Below the pieces are notes generated by a model. That model made no database searches. It was given only the letters and a program-made list of their open reading frames with translations, and was not told the origin of the DNA. 64,000 bases of DNA from Candidatus Vicinibacter proximus. Lineage in GTDB: Bacteria; Bacteroidota; Bacteroidia; Chitinophagales; Saprospiraceae. The stretch is from the NCBI GenBank assembly GCA_016713905.1, contig JADJOE010000003.1:1922001-1986000 (forward strand). The letters run 5' to 3'. This document shows, piece after piece, positions 27,604 through 37,724 of the stretch. Position 1 is the first letter of the stretch, and each line of letters starts with the position of its first letter. The translations under genes and the position numbers were made by a program.

Positions 27604-29727
27604 ATGATAACCAAATTGTGCAAAAGTATAATTCTGTCTTTTTATTTTTTTATAAGTTCTATTTCATTGAGGTCACAAGATTTGCATTTATGTGGACAGC
27701 ACGAAGCCACCACAAAATGGTTTGAAATAAATCCGGATTTAAAAAGCAATTATGAACGGGCCGTTCAAAACATTCAAAGAGCTGTAAATTCAAAAATAAA
27801 TACAAATCAGGATGGACCAACCTCAGAAACCATTACCATTCCGGTGGTATTTCATATTCTACATCTGGGTGGTCCTGAGAATATTAGTGACGAACAAATT
27901 TATGATCAAGTAAGAATACTGAATCGTGATTATCAGAAACTTAATGCAGATACTGCCCAGGTTGTTTCTGCATTCAAGGATAAAATAGCCAACGTTGGAT
28001 TTAAATTTGTGCTGGCGGGTATAGACCCTGAAGGAAATTGCACCAATGGCATCACCAGACATTTTACCAGTAAAACTTTCTGGAATGCCGACAGCCTGCA
28101 AGATTTTACTTATACCTGGCCGCCGGAGAAATATTTAAACTTTTACATTGTAAAATCTATAAACATTGCACCTGCCTATACTTTTTTACCCGGAATCGGC
28201 ATCCCTAATTATGCCGATGCTATTGTGAGTGAATCCTGGTTAGTAGGTAGTATCGGGACGGCAACGACGGCGAATTCAAGAGCTCTTACCCATGAAGTCG
28301 GACATTGGTTTGGTTTGCCCCATATCTGGGGTGTAAGCAATGCCCCTGGAGTGGCATGTGGAGATGACTATGTGGAAGATACGCCAATAACCAAGGGCTT
28401 TGTAAGCTGCAATGTCAACAATTCGACAATTTGTGATCCAACCGTACAGGAAAATGTTCAAAATTATATGGATTATGCACCATGTAAACTGATGTTTACC
28501 ACTGGGCAGTCCGAATATATGCACGAGACGATTGAATTGGGCTTAAACGGCAGGAATCAATTGGTGAGCATGTCCAACATAAATTTTACTGGCGTAAATG
28601 GCAATCAACCCTGCATAATTAAAGCAGAATTTGCTGCTTCCTATAATGCAATCTGCAAGGGTGAGACGATTACTTTTTCCAATCAAAGTCAGACAGGGGC
28701 AGACAGTGCTCAAATTACATGGATCATAGAAGGCGGGAACCCTTCAGTTTCTAATGATCCAGTCATTGATGTAAGATTTCCGGATACCGGAATTTTTGAA
28801 ATAAAACTTTTATTAAGAGGAACACAAAAAATGGACAGCATTTCAAAATTCGTTAAGGTATCGGATGGAGAAAAGGGCTTGACTACTCCACAAATGTATT
28901 CTTTTGAGAATGGAAGTTTGCCAAATGAATTTAGTGCTTATAATCTAGAAGCATCAGGAATTCAATGGGAGGTGATTAAGACTGCAGGCGCAGCCAATTC
29001 GCAGGCATGTGTTTTTTTAAATCATGCCAGCGGGAATTTTTCAGACCATAGATCCTATCTTGAAACACCTTACTATGATCTTTCACAAAACAATAAACCG
29101 AGTATGTCCTTTTACTATGCCTATGCTAAAAAGTACCCCAATCAAGCCGATTCATTCAGGTTAGAATATACCTTGGACTGTGGCAGAACGTGGAATCTAT
29201 ATCAGGGAATACACAGCACACAGATAATGTCCAATTTAACCGGGGGGATTAATGCATCTGCGTTTTATCCTAAAACATCAAAGGATTGGCGTAAACTAAA
29301 CCTAACCAATAATTTTGAATCTTTATTTAAAAATCAGCCAAGCGTTAAATTCAGATTTTATTTCAAAAGTGATCCAAGAGCAAGTGGTTCAAACAATATT
29401 TTTATAGATGAAATCAATATTAATGATGAATCCATTACAGGCATATCTTATCAAGAAAATAAAAATTCCATTCATATCTACCCCAACCCATCCAATTCAC
29501 TTGTATATGTGGATGTATATGGTGAGAACTTAAATGAATCTGAAATAGAAATTGTAAATCTCACAAACTACACTTTAGAAAAAATAAAACCCACGTATAC
29601 TCCGGAAGGAAAAATCAGCCTTATTCTAAATACATCGGGAAATATGATGCCAGGTATTTATTTCATACGTATTAAAAAAGCAGGCGGTGCTGAAATTTCC
29701 AGAAAAATTGTTATCCTGGATAAATGA
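27604..29727 (+). CDS. Secreted M43 (pappalysin-type) zinc metalloprotease with PKD-like domain and type IX secretion tail
   Basis: 707 residues from ATG 27604, chosen because it gives a clean signal peptide (MITKLCKSIILSFYFFIS). The catalytic zinc site is HEVGHWFGLPH (HExxHxxGxxH) with a downstream Met-turn QNYMDYAPC, the pattern of family M43. After the protease domain come a PKD-like segment (ETITFSNQSQTGADSAQITW), a jelly-roll-like domain with YYDLSQ and FRFYFKSD, and a C-terminal tail starting IHIYPNPSNS and ending KIVILDK. It is probably released or cell-surface bound and digests extracellular protein. Length and order match other Bacteroidota members. Confidence 0.92.
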   Translation: MITKLCKSIILSFYFFISSISLRSQDLHLCGQHEATTKWFEINPDLKSNYERAVQNIQRAVNSKINTNQDGPTSETITIPVVFHILHLGGPENISDEQIYDQVRILNRDYQKLNADTAQVVSAFKDKIANVGFKFVLAGIDPEGNCTNGITRHFTSKTFWNADSLQDFTYTWPPEKYLNFYIVKSINIAPAYTFLPGIGIPNYADAIVSESWLVGSIGTATTANSRALTHEVGHWFGLPHIWGVSNAPGVACGDDYVEDTPITKGFVSCNVNNSTICDPTVQENVQNYMDYAPCKLMFTTGQSEYMHETIELGLNGRNQLVSMSNINFTGVNGNQPCIIKAEFAASYNAICKGETITFSNQSQTGADSAQITWIIEGGNPSVSNDPVIDVRFPDTGIFEIKLLLRGTQKMDSISKFVKVSDGEKGLTTPQMYSFENGSLPNEFSAYNLEASGIQWEVIKTAGAANSQACVFLNHASGNFSDHRSYLETPYYDLSQNNKPSMSFYYAYAKKYPNQADSFRLEYTLDCGRTWNLYQGIHSTQIMSNLTGGINASAFYPKTSKDWRKLNLTNNFESLFKNQPSVKFRFYFKSDPRASGSNNIFIDEININDESITGISYQENKNSIHIYPNPSNSLVYVDVYGENLNESEIEIVNLTNYTLEKIKPTYTPEGKISLILNTSGNMMPGIYFIRIKKAGGAEISRKIVILDK

Positions 29728-29783
29728 TTTATCTAATTAAAACCAGCACTCAAATCATGCAAGTGACAAAATAGTCCAATTTA

Positions 29784-30674
29784 CTACCACAATATTTTAG
29801 ATGGTGACTTACCAAAAAATTGCTTAAATGCTTTGCTGAAGGAGTGGATATCACTGTATCCAACTTCAGTAGCCAAATTTGCCAAAGGCATGGGTTGTCT
29901 TTTTAAAAGATCATTGGCCTTCTGCATTCTTTTTTGTTTAATGTATTGATATGGACTTTGACCATAAGTATTTTTAAACAACCTAAAAAAATGGTATTGA
30001 GATAAATTAGATTCCAATGCTATTTGCGAAATATCTATGTCCGTGGTAAAATATTGGTCAATATATGATTTGCCTTTTGCCAACTTCTTCAACAAATCTC
30101 TCTTCGTTGCAGATTTAACACATCTTATAGATTGTAATTGTTTCACTACAGGTATGTAGTCAGCAAGAATATTTTCAGAAAGCTTATAGAAAAATTCTTT
30201 ATTAAATTGATAATCACCATTTGGATTTCTTAGAAGGATTGCATCCAGATTTAATAATTCTTTTCCCAAGTGGGTTTGATTGGATTGAAATTGATGTTCC
30301 AAAAAGTCTGGTGAATTAAAAAAATCGTCCAAGGACAAATCCGCCATGTTAGAATCCGGTGCTTTATGGATGGCAACAACTTCCGAAAGCACATCGCGAG
30401 CAATGTCGATACAAATACCTTTAACATGTGCTTTGCTGTCAATGCTCACTTTACCTTCACAATGGTAATTGCATAATAGATATTCGCCCTGGTGCAACAG
30501 ATAATCCCGTTCCTTAAGTCTATACAGTTCATCCCCCTGCATGACGTATTTGATAGAAAAATTCCTGAATGGCAGTTTTGATTCAAAATTTTTGCAAGAA
30601 GAATACATTACAATATTGCCATCGTGATTTTGGCCATTGCTCCTTACGCCATTGTCATCCACAGTAACATACAT
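29784..30674 (-). CDS. AraC-family transcriptional regulator
   Basis: 296 residues, read from ATG 30674. The N-terminal about 190 residues form a sensor region without a recognised ligand motif. The C-terminal about 100 residues are the double helix-turn-helix of AraC proteins: ISQIALESNLSQYHFFRLFKN, then GQSPYQYIKQKRM and LATEVGYSDIHSFSKAFKQFFG. It lies downstream of the outer-membrane receptor gene on the same strand (135 bp gap) and may regulate it. The plus-strand protease converges on it with 56 bp between stops. Confidence 0.88.
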   Translation of the reverse strand: MYVTVDDNGVRSNGQNHDGNIVMYSSCKNFESKLPFRNFSIKYVMQGDELYRLKERDYLLHQGEYLLCNYHCEGKVSIDSKAHVKGICIDIARDVLSEVVAIHKAPDSNMADLSLDDFFNSPDFLEHQFQSNQTHLGKELLNLDAILLRNPNGDYQFNKEFFYKLSENILADYIPVVKQLQSIRCVKSATKRDLLKKLAKGKSYIDQYFTTDIDISQIALESNLSQYHFFRLFKNTYGQSPYQYIKQKRMQKANDLLKRQPMPLANLATEVGYSDIHSFSKAFKQFFGKSPSKILW

Positions 30675-30809
30675 AATAAAATTATTAAGCCTAAAAGTAA
30701 GAATTCGTCAACAAGAAGTAAATATTTTTCGACCAATTCTTCCAAACAGCCGATAAATAAATTCCGCTGAATACTACCGAATTCCTCATTATAACCATAC
30801 AGGACCCCA

Positions 30810-33258
30810 TTAACTCTTGACCCTATTCTGTTCACTTTCAGACCCCGTGCTTTTATGCTGTGGTTTTTCAGTGCTGGATTTACCAAAACGATAAGAAAAA
30901 GACAAAGAAACAGATCTTGTATCTAATCTACTGTTCCAATCCGCAGTTGTATTTCTAAGGTTATTTATTATGCCATCAGCCCTTCTGGTGTACAAAATAT
31001 CACTCACCCCTAATTTAAGGCTACCCTTCTCTTTTAATATCTTTTTCTGAAGGGAAAAGTTCAAAGTACCAAAACTTTTGATAAGCAGTTGTGCATAAAC
31101 AATGTCACTCTGATAATCACCACGGATGTCGGCGTTCCAACCCTTGTTGAATTGAAAACTATTGTTCATTGAAACTACATAATAAGTCCCCTCTGCACTC
31201 AGTTGTTGAGCATACAAATCACTCTTGAAAATCTGATGTCCCAACTCCAGATACATATTTATCCGATACCATTTGTAAAGTGATCTGGAGGCGTCTATAG
31301 ACAATGAAATGGCATCATTGGTGGAGATATTTCCCGGACGACTGTAATAGATGCTGTCTTTAATTTCAAGAGTCTCGTTGATCCCATCCGTCGTAATGGA
31401 ATAATTGAGGGAGGTGTTTATGAAATTTTTATAAGAATAAGACAAGGAAAAATTGCTTGAATAAGTCGGTAAAAGATTAGGGTTTCCGCTGTAAAAAGTA
31501 AACTTATCCAAGGGGCTGATAAATGGGTTCAGGTCTTGAAAAAAAGGTCTGTCAATTCTACGGCCAAATGAAAATCCCCAATTATGATGCCCGGATGCAT
31601 CAGCTTGCCAGGAAGCATAAAAAGTGGGAAAAAGATTTGCATAAGTTCTTGTAAAACTGGTATCGGTTTTTTCAACATTCCCCAATTGATTCCCTTTTAA
31701 GCTGGTTGTTTCAGCCCGCAATCCAAACTGCATCCCTACACGATTGAAATTTCTGGAGTAATTAAGATACGCAGCATGAATCCATTCCTTGTAAAGGAAC
31801 CTGTTGCTCAAATTGTAGTCCGGAACAGTAACATTCTTTATGGTATTTGAATATATGGCTTCGTTGTCGGTTTCCGTGAAGGCAGATTTTACGCCAAGTT
31901 CCAGTTTAGATAACTTACTTATGGGTTTACTAAAATCAAACTTAACTGCATAGATTTTTATATCAGAAGGGATATTCCCATTGATTTGATCTTGATAATC
32001 CAGCATGCCAGATGAATTGTAAAGATAGTTTTTGAAAAGCTGTTCGCTAAGGGAATGGTAGGTCACATAATCTGCATCCATGGATAAGGAAGTACCAAAC
32101 GTGTCCAACTGTTGTTTATAATAGATGTTGAATGTGGCATTGTCAAAATTGCTCTCTGTAGTGTTTTCCGCAACAACGCGTTGGATTAAAGCGGATTGGT
32201 CATCCCTTACATAAGCCACATTATTTGTTTGATCACCGGTAGGATTGAAAAGACCTCTTGCTGATATACCTAAAGTTGCATTATTGGTTACATAATAATC
32301 AAGTCCAATTTTAGCATTGGCGGACCGGCCATCTTTGACAATAAATGAATTTTGTGCAAAGGATGAGGTATGCATGTTCAAATCATTTCTGTAATATCTG
32401 TTGATGTTCAAATCCTGAAAACTATTTCTTACTCCTGCATTGATATTTGCAAAAACGCTGATTTTATTTTGATTAAAATTAAGATTAAGACTGTTATTGC
32501 TTCTGGTGTATTGGCCTTGCTGTACACTCAAAACTGTATTGCCATGGAATCCTAAAATTTTGGTTCTTTTGGTAATGATATTGATTACTCCGGAATTTCC
32601 GGCCGCTTCATATTTTGCAGGAGGGTTGGTCATGATTTCTATTTGCTTAAATGAGCTTGCGGGTAGTGATTTCAGATAATTTTCCAGCTCCTGACCTGAG
32701 AGGTAGCTAGGTTTGTTATCTATAAAAACAGCAACTCCGGACTTCCCCTTTAACCTGATGCCTCCATTTTGGTCCAGGGTAATCCCCGGTGTGAGTTCCA
32801 GTAGTTCAAGCGCATTGCCAGCGGTAGCGGATAAGATTCCATCTACATTAACTACTATCCGGTCGATTTTTCGTTCAATGAAGGGTACTTTTGCGGTAAC
32901 GGCAACTTCTTCCAATGGATGAAAATCCGCAATTAATATAATGTCCTTTAATTCAATTTGGCTTTGATTCCCATTGACCTGTAAATTTTGCCTATGGGGT
33001 TTAAAGCCAATCATACGGACATGCAAAACATAGCTTCCTTCAAGGTACTGAACTTAATTCAAAACTGCCATCCAGGTCAGTGTAATCGGATAGGATTGAA
33101 GAATCCTTCTGTTCGATGGATAGGGATACCAATGCAAGGTCTATGGACTTGGAATCTGCATCCACAATTTTCCCACTGATGGAATAAGAGTTTTGAGCCG
33201 AAATTGCACAGGAAGTTATCTGTAAAAAAATTAAACAAATTTTAAGTTTAAATATCAT
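30810..33258 (-). CDS. TonB-receptor-like outer-membrane beta-barrel with CarboxypepD-like N-terminal domain, one frame break
   Basis: Read from ATG 33258. A signal peptide (LKICLIFLQITSCAISAQ) and a CarboxypepD_reg-like domain (SGKIVDADSKSIDLALVSL ... DLDGSFELSSV) are followed by a stop caused by one extra base near 33042 (plus-strand CTTCAAGG). Dropping one base continues as EGSYVLHVRMIGFKP into the 738-residue body. That body has a plug domain (VVNVDGILSATAGNALELL, GVAVFIDNKPSYLSGQ) and a long beta-barrel of the OMP_b-brl_3 type ending SLSFSYRFGKSS. Such proteins take up or respond to external ligands. No SusD-like partner is present. The break may be a sequencing error. Confidence 0.82.
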
Positions 33259-33617
33259 AATTAAAATTTAAAGATTGGAAACGGCAGGATTTAAAAATAT
33301 TCGGGATACATCGACTCAGGTTCCATATCATCCGAGCCTACAAGGAATAAGGAAGCCACCAATATATAATACCCCACGAATCTTGATTTATTGTACATTC
33401 AAACATGCAAAGGTAGCTCCAGTCTGTAGATCAAGTTTATCCAAAACTGCTAAAAATATATACGATTACCTAATCTAATCTTTTACAATGTTTTGCTATA
33501 AAATTAAGCAATTCAATAATCTAATCTTCTACAGGTTACATTGAGATAAAATATTAGCTTAAAAAAAACAGGCAGATCTTTCAACTTATTTAATAAGATC
33601 AGCTAAAAAATCTAGTT
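33259..33617. other. Intergenic gap with the receptor promoter
   Basis: No gene supported. It holds the minus-strand promoter at 33408-33415 and the leader of the receptor gene; the remainder is AT-rich. Confidence 0.55.
33408..33415 (-). promoter_or_regulatory. Bacteroidota -7 box (TACCTTTG) of the receptor gene
   Basis: On the minus strand TACCTTTG fits TAnnTTTG, with a TTG 16 bases upstream as -33 element. It lies about 150 bases before the receptor ATG at 33258. Confidence 0.6.
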
Positions 33618-34256
33618 CTATTTAAGCTTCATCAAATCTCTGAGCTTCTTAATTGCAGTTGTTCTGGTATTTACATCCAACCGCATATAGGCATTGTTGA
33701 TGTGACGTTTCAAAGTGTTGATGGAAATAAACAATTCCTGACTAATTTGTTGGTTAGTTTTTCCACCATATATCAATTGCAGCACCTCAAATTCTCTTTG
33801 TGAAAGAGGGCTATGAATAGACAAATTAATTCTATCCAGGTTCAAATCCACGTTCTTTAGATTATTGAATCCCGCGAAATTAGCCAGGGAAATCTCAAGT
33901 GTTGTCAGTAAGGTTTTCTCATGGAACGGTTTTACCAGATATCCTGAAGGCTGAACCTGTTTGGCACGATCAAGGGTATTCTTATCTGAGTAAGAGCTCA
34001 AGAATACAAAAGGGATACCCAATTTTTGATGAATGTACCCTGCCAAATCTATTCCATCCTGATTTCCATCGAGATTGATATCCAATAAAACAATATCCGG
34101 TTTGGCCACATTCAATTTGAGCAATCCTTCCTCATAATCATAAGCGATTCCAGCCACTTCGTAATCGTTGTTGTTCAGATACATGGCGAGGTTTTCCGCG
34201 ATGAGGGGTTCATCTTCTACAATGAGTACGCGTACTTTATAATTGATTTCCTCCAT
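33618..34256 (-). CDS. LuxR/NarL-type response regulator
   Basis: 212 residues. The receiver domain has the acidic pocket (VEDE), phospho-acceptor D59 in LLDINLDG, the conserved switch Ser in FLSSYS and K109 in YLVKPF. The C-terminal DNA-binding domain is LuxR-like: LSQREFEVLQLIYGG, QQISQELFISINTLKRHI. It starts 2 bp after the stop of the histidine kinase gene, so the two are one operon and a cognate pair. The likely DNA target is the twin palindrome between the kinase gene and the divergent esterase gene (inference). Confidence 0.92.
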   Translation of the reverse strand: MEEINYKVRVLIVEDEPLIAENLAMYLNNNDYEVAGIAYDYEEGLLKLNVAKPDIVLLDINLDGNQDGIDLAGYIHQKLGIPFVFLSSYSDKNTLDRAKQVQPSGYLVKPFHEKTLLTTLEISLANFAGFNNLKNVDLNLDRINLSIHSPLSQREFEVLQLIYGGKTNQQISQELFISINTLKRHINNAYMRLDVNTRTTAIKKLRDLMKLK

Positions 34257-34258
34257 TG

Positions 34259-36310
34259 CTATCTTCTGGTAAATTGAATCTGTACTTGCGTTCCCTGAAA
34301 TCTATTCAAATCCATTTTTCCCTTTAACTTTTGAACAAATGCCCGGATCATTTTATATCCAAAACTGCTGTTGCTGGCTATATCTATTCCATCCGGAATG
34401 CCGATTCCATCGTCAGAAATTCCCAGATGAATTTTTTCATGTGATTCTTTCAAACTAACCTGAATGTTACCACCTCCGACATTATAAAATGCATATTTCA
34501 AAGCATTGGTCACCAATTCATTAATGATCATGCCTATCGAGACTACCGTATCCATATGCAATTGTATAGGATCCACATCTACATGAATTTTGACCTCTTC
34601 ACCATCTTTTTGATAAGCTGTTCTCAAATGATCCACCAGATTTTGAATATAGTTAGGCATGTCTACCATATTTAAACCAGAAGATGCATATAAATTTTGA
34701 TGTATAAATGCCATGGATTGAACGCGATGTTTGCTTTCCATCAATAGATTCTGGTAACCGTTATCCTGTGCGTAATTGGATTGCAAATCCAGCAAACTTG
34801 AAATCACTTGCAGATTGTTTTTAACCCGATGGTGAACTTCCTTATTTACAAATTCCAAATCTTTGGTTTGTCGAAGGATTATGGCATTTTTTTCCTTTTG
34901 CTTTCTAAGTAAAAATAAAACCATCAAAGACAACCCCGCCAGAAGCAAGATACCAAACCATAAAATGGTTTGAAAATTCCGTTCATCCACAAGGGTTGCT
35001 TTCCTTAAATCATTCTCACGAACCAGAGATTGACTCAATGCCCTTTCTTGTTGAAGTTGCTGACTTTGTAACGCTTGCTCCCGAGTTACGGCTTCATGCA
35101 ATTGATGTTCTTGTTTTAAGGTATAGTCTTTAAGTTGATTCTCTCTTCTTAGTCCATCCCGTAGCAACAATTCCCGTCTGATTCGTTCCTCTTTAAGTTG
35201 ATTCTGTAATTTAAGATAATCTATTTCCCGATCCCGGATATTTACTTCGGAATTTAATTCAATTGCTTGAGCCAGGTTTTTATTCTCCTTACTGGAATAA
35301 CTGTTGCTGTTATGATTCAAGTATTTGGTTAATTCATAAGCTTTGTGCACATTACCCTTTCTGTAATAAGCTTCTGCAAGATTTGACTTTATGTAATAAT
35401 CTATGAACGGAGTAAACCCTTGATGCGATAATGCTTCAGCCTTCTCATATTCCACCAGTGAAGCTTCTTCTGATTTTACAGCCATGGCATAATTTCCTTT
35501 CAATACGTGTAGGCGGACTTTAAAAAAATCTTCCTTTGGTTTGTCCTCGGCCTTTTCCACATCTTGTAATATGTTCTGTAGATTGGCGTAGTCCTTACAT
35601 ATGTAATAGAAATTTGCCAGCTCAAGTCTGGCTTCATATATGGCAGGAATATTTTTTTTCATTTGGGCCAAATCAATACTTTGGTTTATAAAAAAAAGAG
35701 CAGAGTCCAATCGTTCAAGAGAAAGGTAAATTCTGCCAAGAGCCAAAGTATTTTTCTGCATTGCAGAAATTTTGTTCAATTTGGAGAACAATGAGAGGGA
35801 TCGCCGATAAAAGTGTATTGCCTTTTCAGGTTTACTGATTTTATCAAAAACCTGGGCCAAATCTTCCTGCAATTCAGCCATCAACTCTTCCTCATGATTA
35901 GATTTCGCCAGTTCCAAGGCAGATCTGATCTTGGTGGTGGAACTAAAAAATCGTCCATTTTTAAAATCAATTCCGGCCAATAATTTCAAAGCCAGAGCTT
36001 CGGTATACGGATCCGATTTCTTGACCAGTGAGTCCAGCAATTGTGCAGCCTTTTCCGTGTTGCCCAATTCAATCATGGCCTGTGCTTTATACACTTGGCA
36101 TAAATTTGCAAGAGTATCGAATTTACTTTGATGATAATTGAATCTCCAGTTTTCTATTACATCCAGTACATTGTCCGGCTTATTATCCAATAGCTCAGAC
36201 AAATCCATAACTAACCGGTCCCGATCAAGCGGAGAAAATTGTTCCTGAGCTTTCAGGGAAAGAGAGAATAGACAATAAATGATTAGAAAGACTCGCAAGA
36301 TGGTTTCCAT
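34259..36310 (-). CDS. TPR-containing sensor histidine kinase (HisKA_2 type)
   Basis: 683 residues from ATG 36310. Signal peptide (LRVFLIIYCLFSLSLKAQ), then about seven TPR-like helical pairs in the periplasm (about 30-360), a coiled coil rich in Gln/Glu/Arg, a membrane helix (ILWFGILLLAGLSLMVLFLL) and a cytoplasmic kinase. The phosphorylated His sits in EVHHRVKNNLQVISSLLDL, the HisKA_2 form. ATP-binding motifs are INELVTNALKYAF (N box) and ISDDGIGIP (G1). Operon with the response regulator downstream; divergent from the esterase genes. The signal sensed is unknown and probably acts through protein contacts with the TPRs. Confidence 0.92.
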   Translation of the reverse strand: METILRVFLIIYCLFSLSLKAQEQFSPLDRDRLVMDLSELLDNKPDNVLDVIENWRFNYHQSKFDTLANLCQVYKAQAMIELGNTEKAAQLLDSLVKKSDPYTEALALKLLAGIDFKNGRFFSSTTKIRSALELAKSNHEEELMAELQEDLAQVFDKISKPEKAIHFYRRSLSLFSKLNKISAMQKNTLALGRIYLSLERLDSALFFINQSIDLAQMKKNIPAIYEARLELANFYYICKDYANLQNILQDVEKAEDKPKEDFFKVRLHVLKGNYAMAVKSEEASLVEYEKAEALSHQGFTPFIDYYIKSNLAEAYYRKGNVHKAYELTKYLNHNSNSYSSKENKNLAQAIELNSEVNIRDREIDYLKLQNQLKEERIRRELLLRDGLRRENQLKDYTLKQEHQLHEAVTREQALQSQQLQQERALSQSLVRENDLRKATLVDERNFQTILWFGILLLAGLSLMVLFLLRKQKEKNAIILRQTKDLEFVNKEVHHRVKNNLQVISSLLDLQSNYAQDNGYQNLLMESKHRVQSMAFIHQNLYASSGLNMVDMPNYIQNLVDHLRTAYQKDGEEVKIHVDVDPIQLHMDTVVSIGMIINELVTNALKYAFYNVGGGNIQVSLKESHEKIHLGISDDGIGIPDGIDIASNSSFGYKMIRAFVQKLKGKMDLNRFQGTQVQIQFTRR

Positions 36311-36356
36311 ATTTTTTACGCGTTCAAAGATAGGATTTGGCGGTTGGAAAGCAATA

Positions 36357-36406
36357 ACCCTTTAGGGTGAATTTAAATTGAATAAATGAAATCACCCTTA
36401 TGGGTG
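36357..36406. promoter_or_regulatory. Twin palindromic operator between divergent kinase and esterase genes
   Basis: Two near-identical palindromes, ACCCTTTAGGGT (36357-36368) and CACCCTTATGGGTG (36393-36406), have centres 37 bp apart. Both are followed by GAA, so they also form a direct repeat. They lie 47 bp from the kinase start and 50 bp from the esterase start. They are good candidates for binding by the NarL-type regulator encoded next door. Confidence 0.6.
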
Positions 36407-36455
36407 AAAGACAAGTAATGGCTTGCTCATAAATTTGTTCAACAAATTATTAAAT

Positions 36456-37625
36456 ATGAAAGGAATAATTACCATCGGAATTTTACTTATTGCCATTCTA
36501 CAATCCAACAGTCAGAGACGATTTGATGTACAATTTATGGTAGATGGGAGAATGCGGGAGAGCATTATTGTGTTACCCAGTACTGCACCTCCTTCCGGAG
36601 GATATCCAGTTGTATTTATGTTGCATGGCACAAGCGGGGATGGATTGAAATTTTATAATATATCCGGATGGAAAGAACTAGGAGAAGAAGAAAATTTTAT
36701 TACGGTTTTTCCTTCCGCTTTAAGTTGGTGCTTTGTAGAGGATGGAATAGAGAAGCATCTTACGAGATGGGTAAATGGTACTGTTTTGGATCATCCTTGC
36801 TCCGGTCCTCCACAAGAATATGTGGACGATGTTAATTTTTTAAAAGTGCTTGCAAAGCGGATTGCAGATACCTTTCCTGTTAATCAAAAAATGATATTCA
36901 GTTCAGGATTTTCCAATGGCTGCTCAATGATTCATAAACTGGCAATTGATGCCGGTGATGTATTTGCGGCAGTTGCAGGAACGAGTTCACCACTGGCTGC
37001 CGGAGATTCCAGTTGGCCAGTTAACAGAATTCCTGTTTGGTTTATGCTGGGTACGCTGGATGATGGTTTTATAGTTCCTCCATTTACTGAGCTTCCTTTC
37101 GGTGGTGATTCCATTTTGAGTTATTTGAAATACCCACTGAACAGAGCATTGGTTTGTCAGGGACTAAGTAATGAATTTACTAAAACTGAAAAGGACAGTT
37201 CCCACACCTATAGGTTTACAAAAAATTTACCCGGTGAAATTTCCAAACCTTATTTTTTCACCTTATTAAAAGGTATGACGCATGAATATCCTAATGGTGA
37301 GAATTATCCTGTGAGTGCGCCAAGAATTTTTTGGGAATTTTTTAAGAACTCAGTAACTGTAAACACAGAACACCCCAGGAACATTTCAAATAAAATTCTT
37401 GCCCTTCCAAATCCTTCAAATGATCTAATAGAAATTTCCATTCCTGAACATTATGTAACCTTTCCATGGGGTGTATTTGATGCTTATGGCAGACTGCGCT
37501 TGACTGGACATCAAACACAAGGTCAGGTGATACAATTTCGGAAATCGGATTTAGGCGTTGGTCTTTATATTTTTCAAGCAAGTATAAAGGATAAAACAAT
37601 TTCTCAAAAAATTATTTTCCAATAA
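36456..37625 (+). CDS. Secreted PHB-depolymerase-like esterase with type IX secretion tail (paralogue 1)
   Basis: 389 residues from ATG 36456, which gives the signal peptide MKGIITIGILLIAILQSNSQ. The alpha/beta hydrolase core is of the PHB depolymerase/feruloyl-esterase (LpqC) type: oxyanion region VVFMLHGTSGDG, nucleophile elbow SSGFSNGCS, acid in MLGTLDDGF, and His in GMTHEYPNGENYP. The C-terminal 80 residues (ALPNPSND ... GLYIFQASIKD) are a type IX sorting tail. Extracellular ester cleavage on polymer or plant phenolic ester is likely; the substrate is not readable. A close paralogue follows in tandem. Confidence 0.85.
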   Translation: MKGIITIGILLIAILQSNSQRRFDVQFMVDGRMRESIIVLPSTAPPSGGYPVVFMLHGTSGDGLKFYNISGWKELGEEENFITVFPSALSWCFVEDGIEKHLTRWVNGTVLDHPCSGPPQEYVDDVNFLKVLAKRIADTFPVNQKMIFSSGFSNGCSMIHKLAIDAGDVFAAVAGTSSPLAAGDSSWPVNRIPVWFMLGTLDDGFIVPPFTELPFGGDSILSYLKYPLNRALVCQGLSNEFTKTEKDSSHTYRFTKNLPGEISKPYFFTLLKGMTHEYPNGENYPVSAPRIFWEFFKNSVTVNTEHPRNISNKILALPNPSNDLIEISIPEHYVTFPWGVFDAYGRLRLTGHQTQGQVIQFRKSDLGVGLYIFQASIKDKTISQKIIFQ

Positions 37626-37724
37626 ATATTTCCAATATCAGGTAGTTAGATCGCCTTCCGTTGAATCACAATTTAACTGGCATTTATTTAATAATAATAT
37701 TTGATTTCACATAATTTAAAAGAA

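Noticed and set aside
30644..30886. Minus-strand 80-codon frame between the AraC and receptor genes
   Set aside because: It overlaps the end of the receptor frame and lacks protein-like character.
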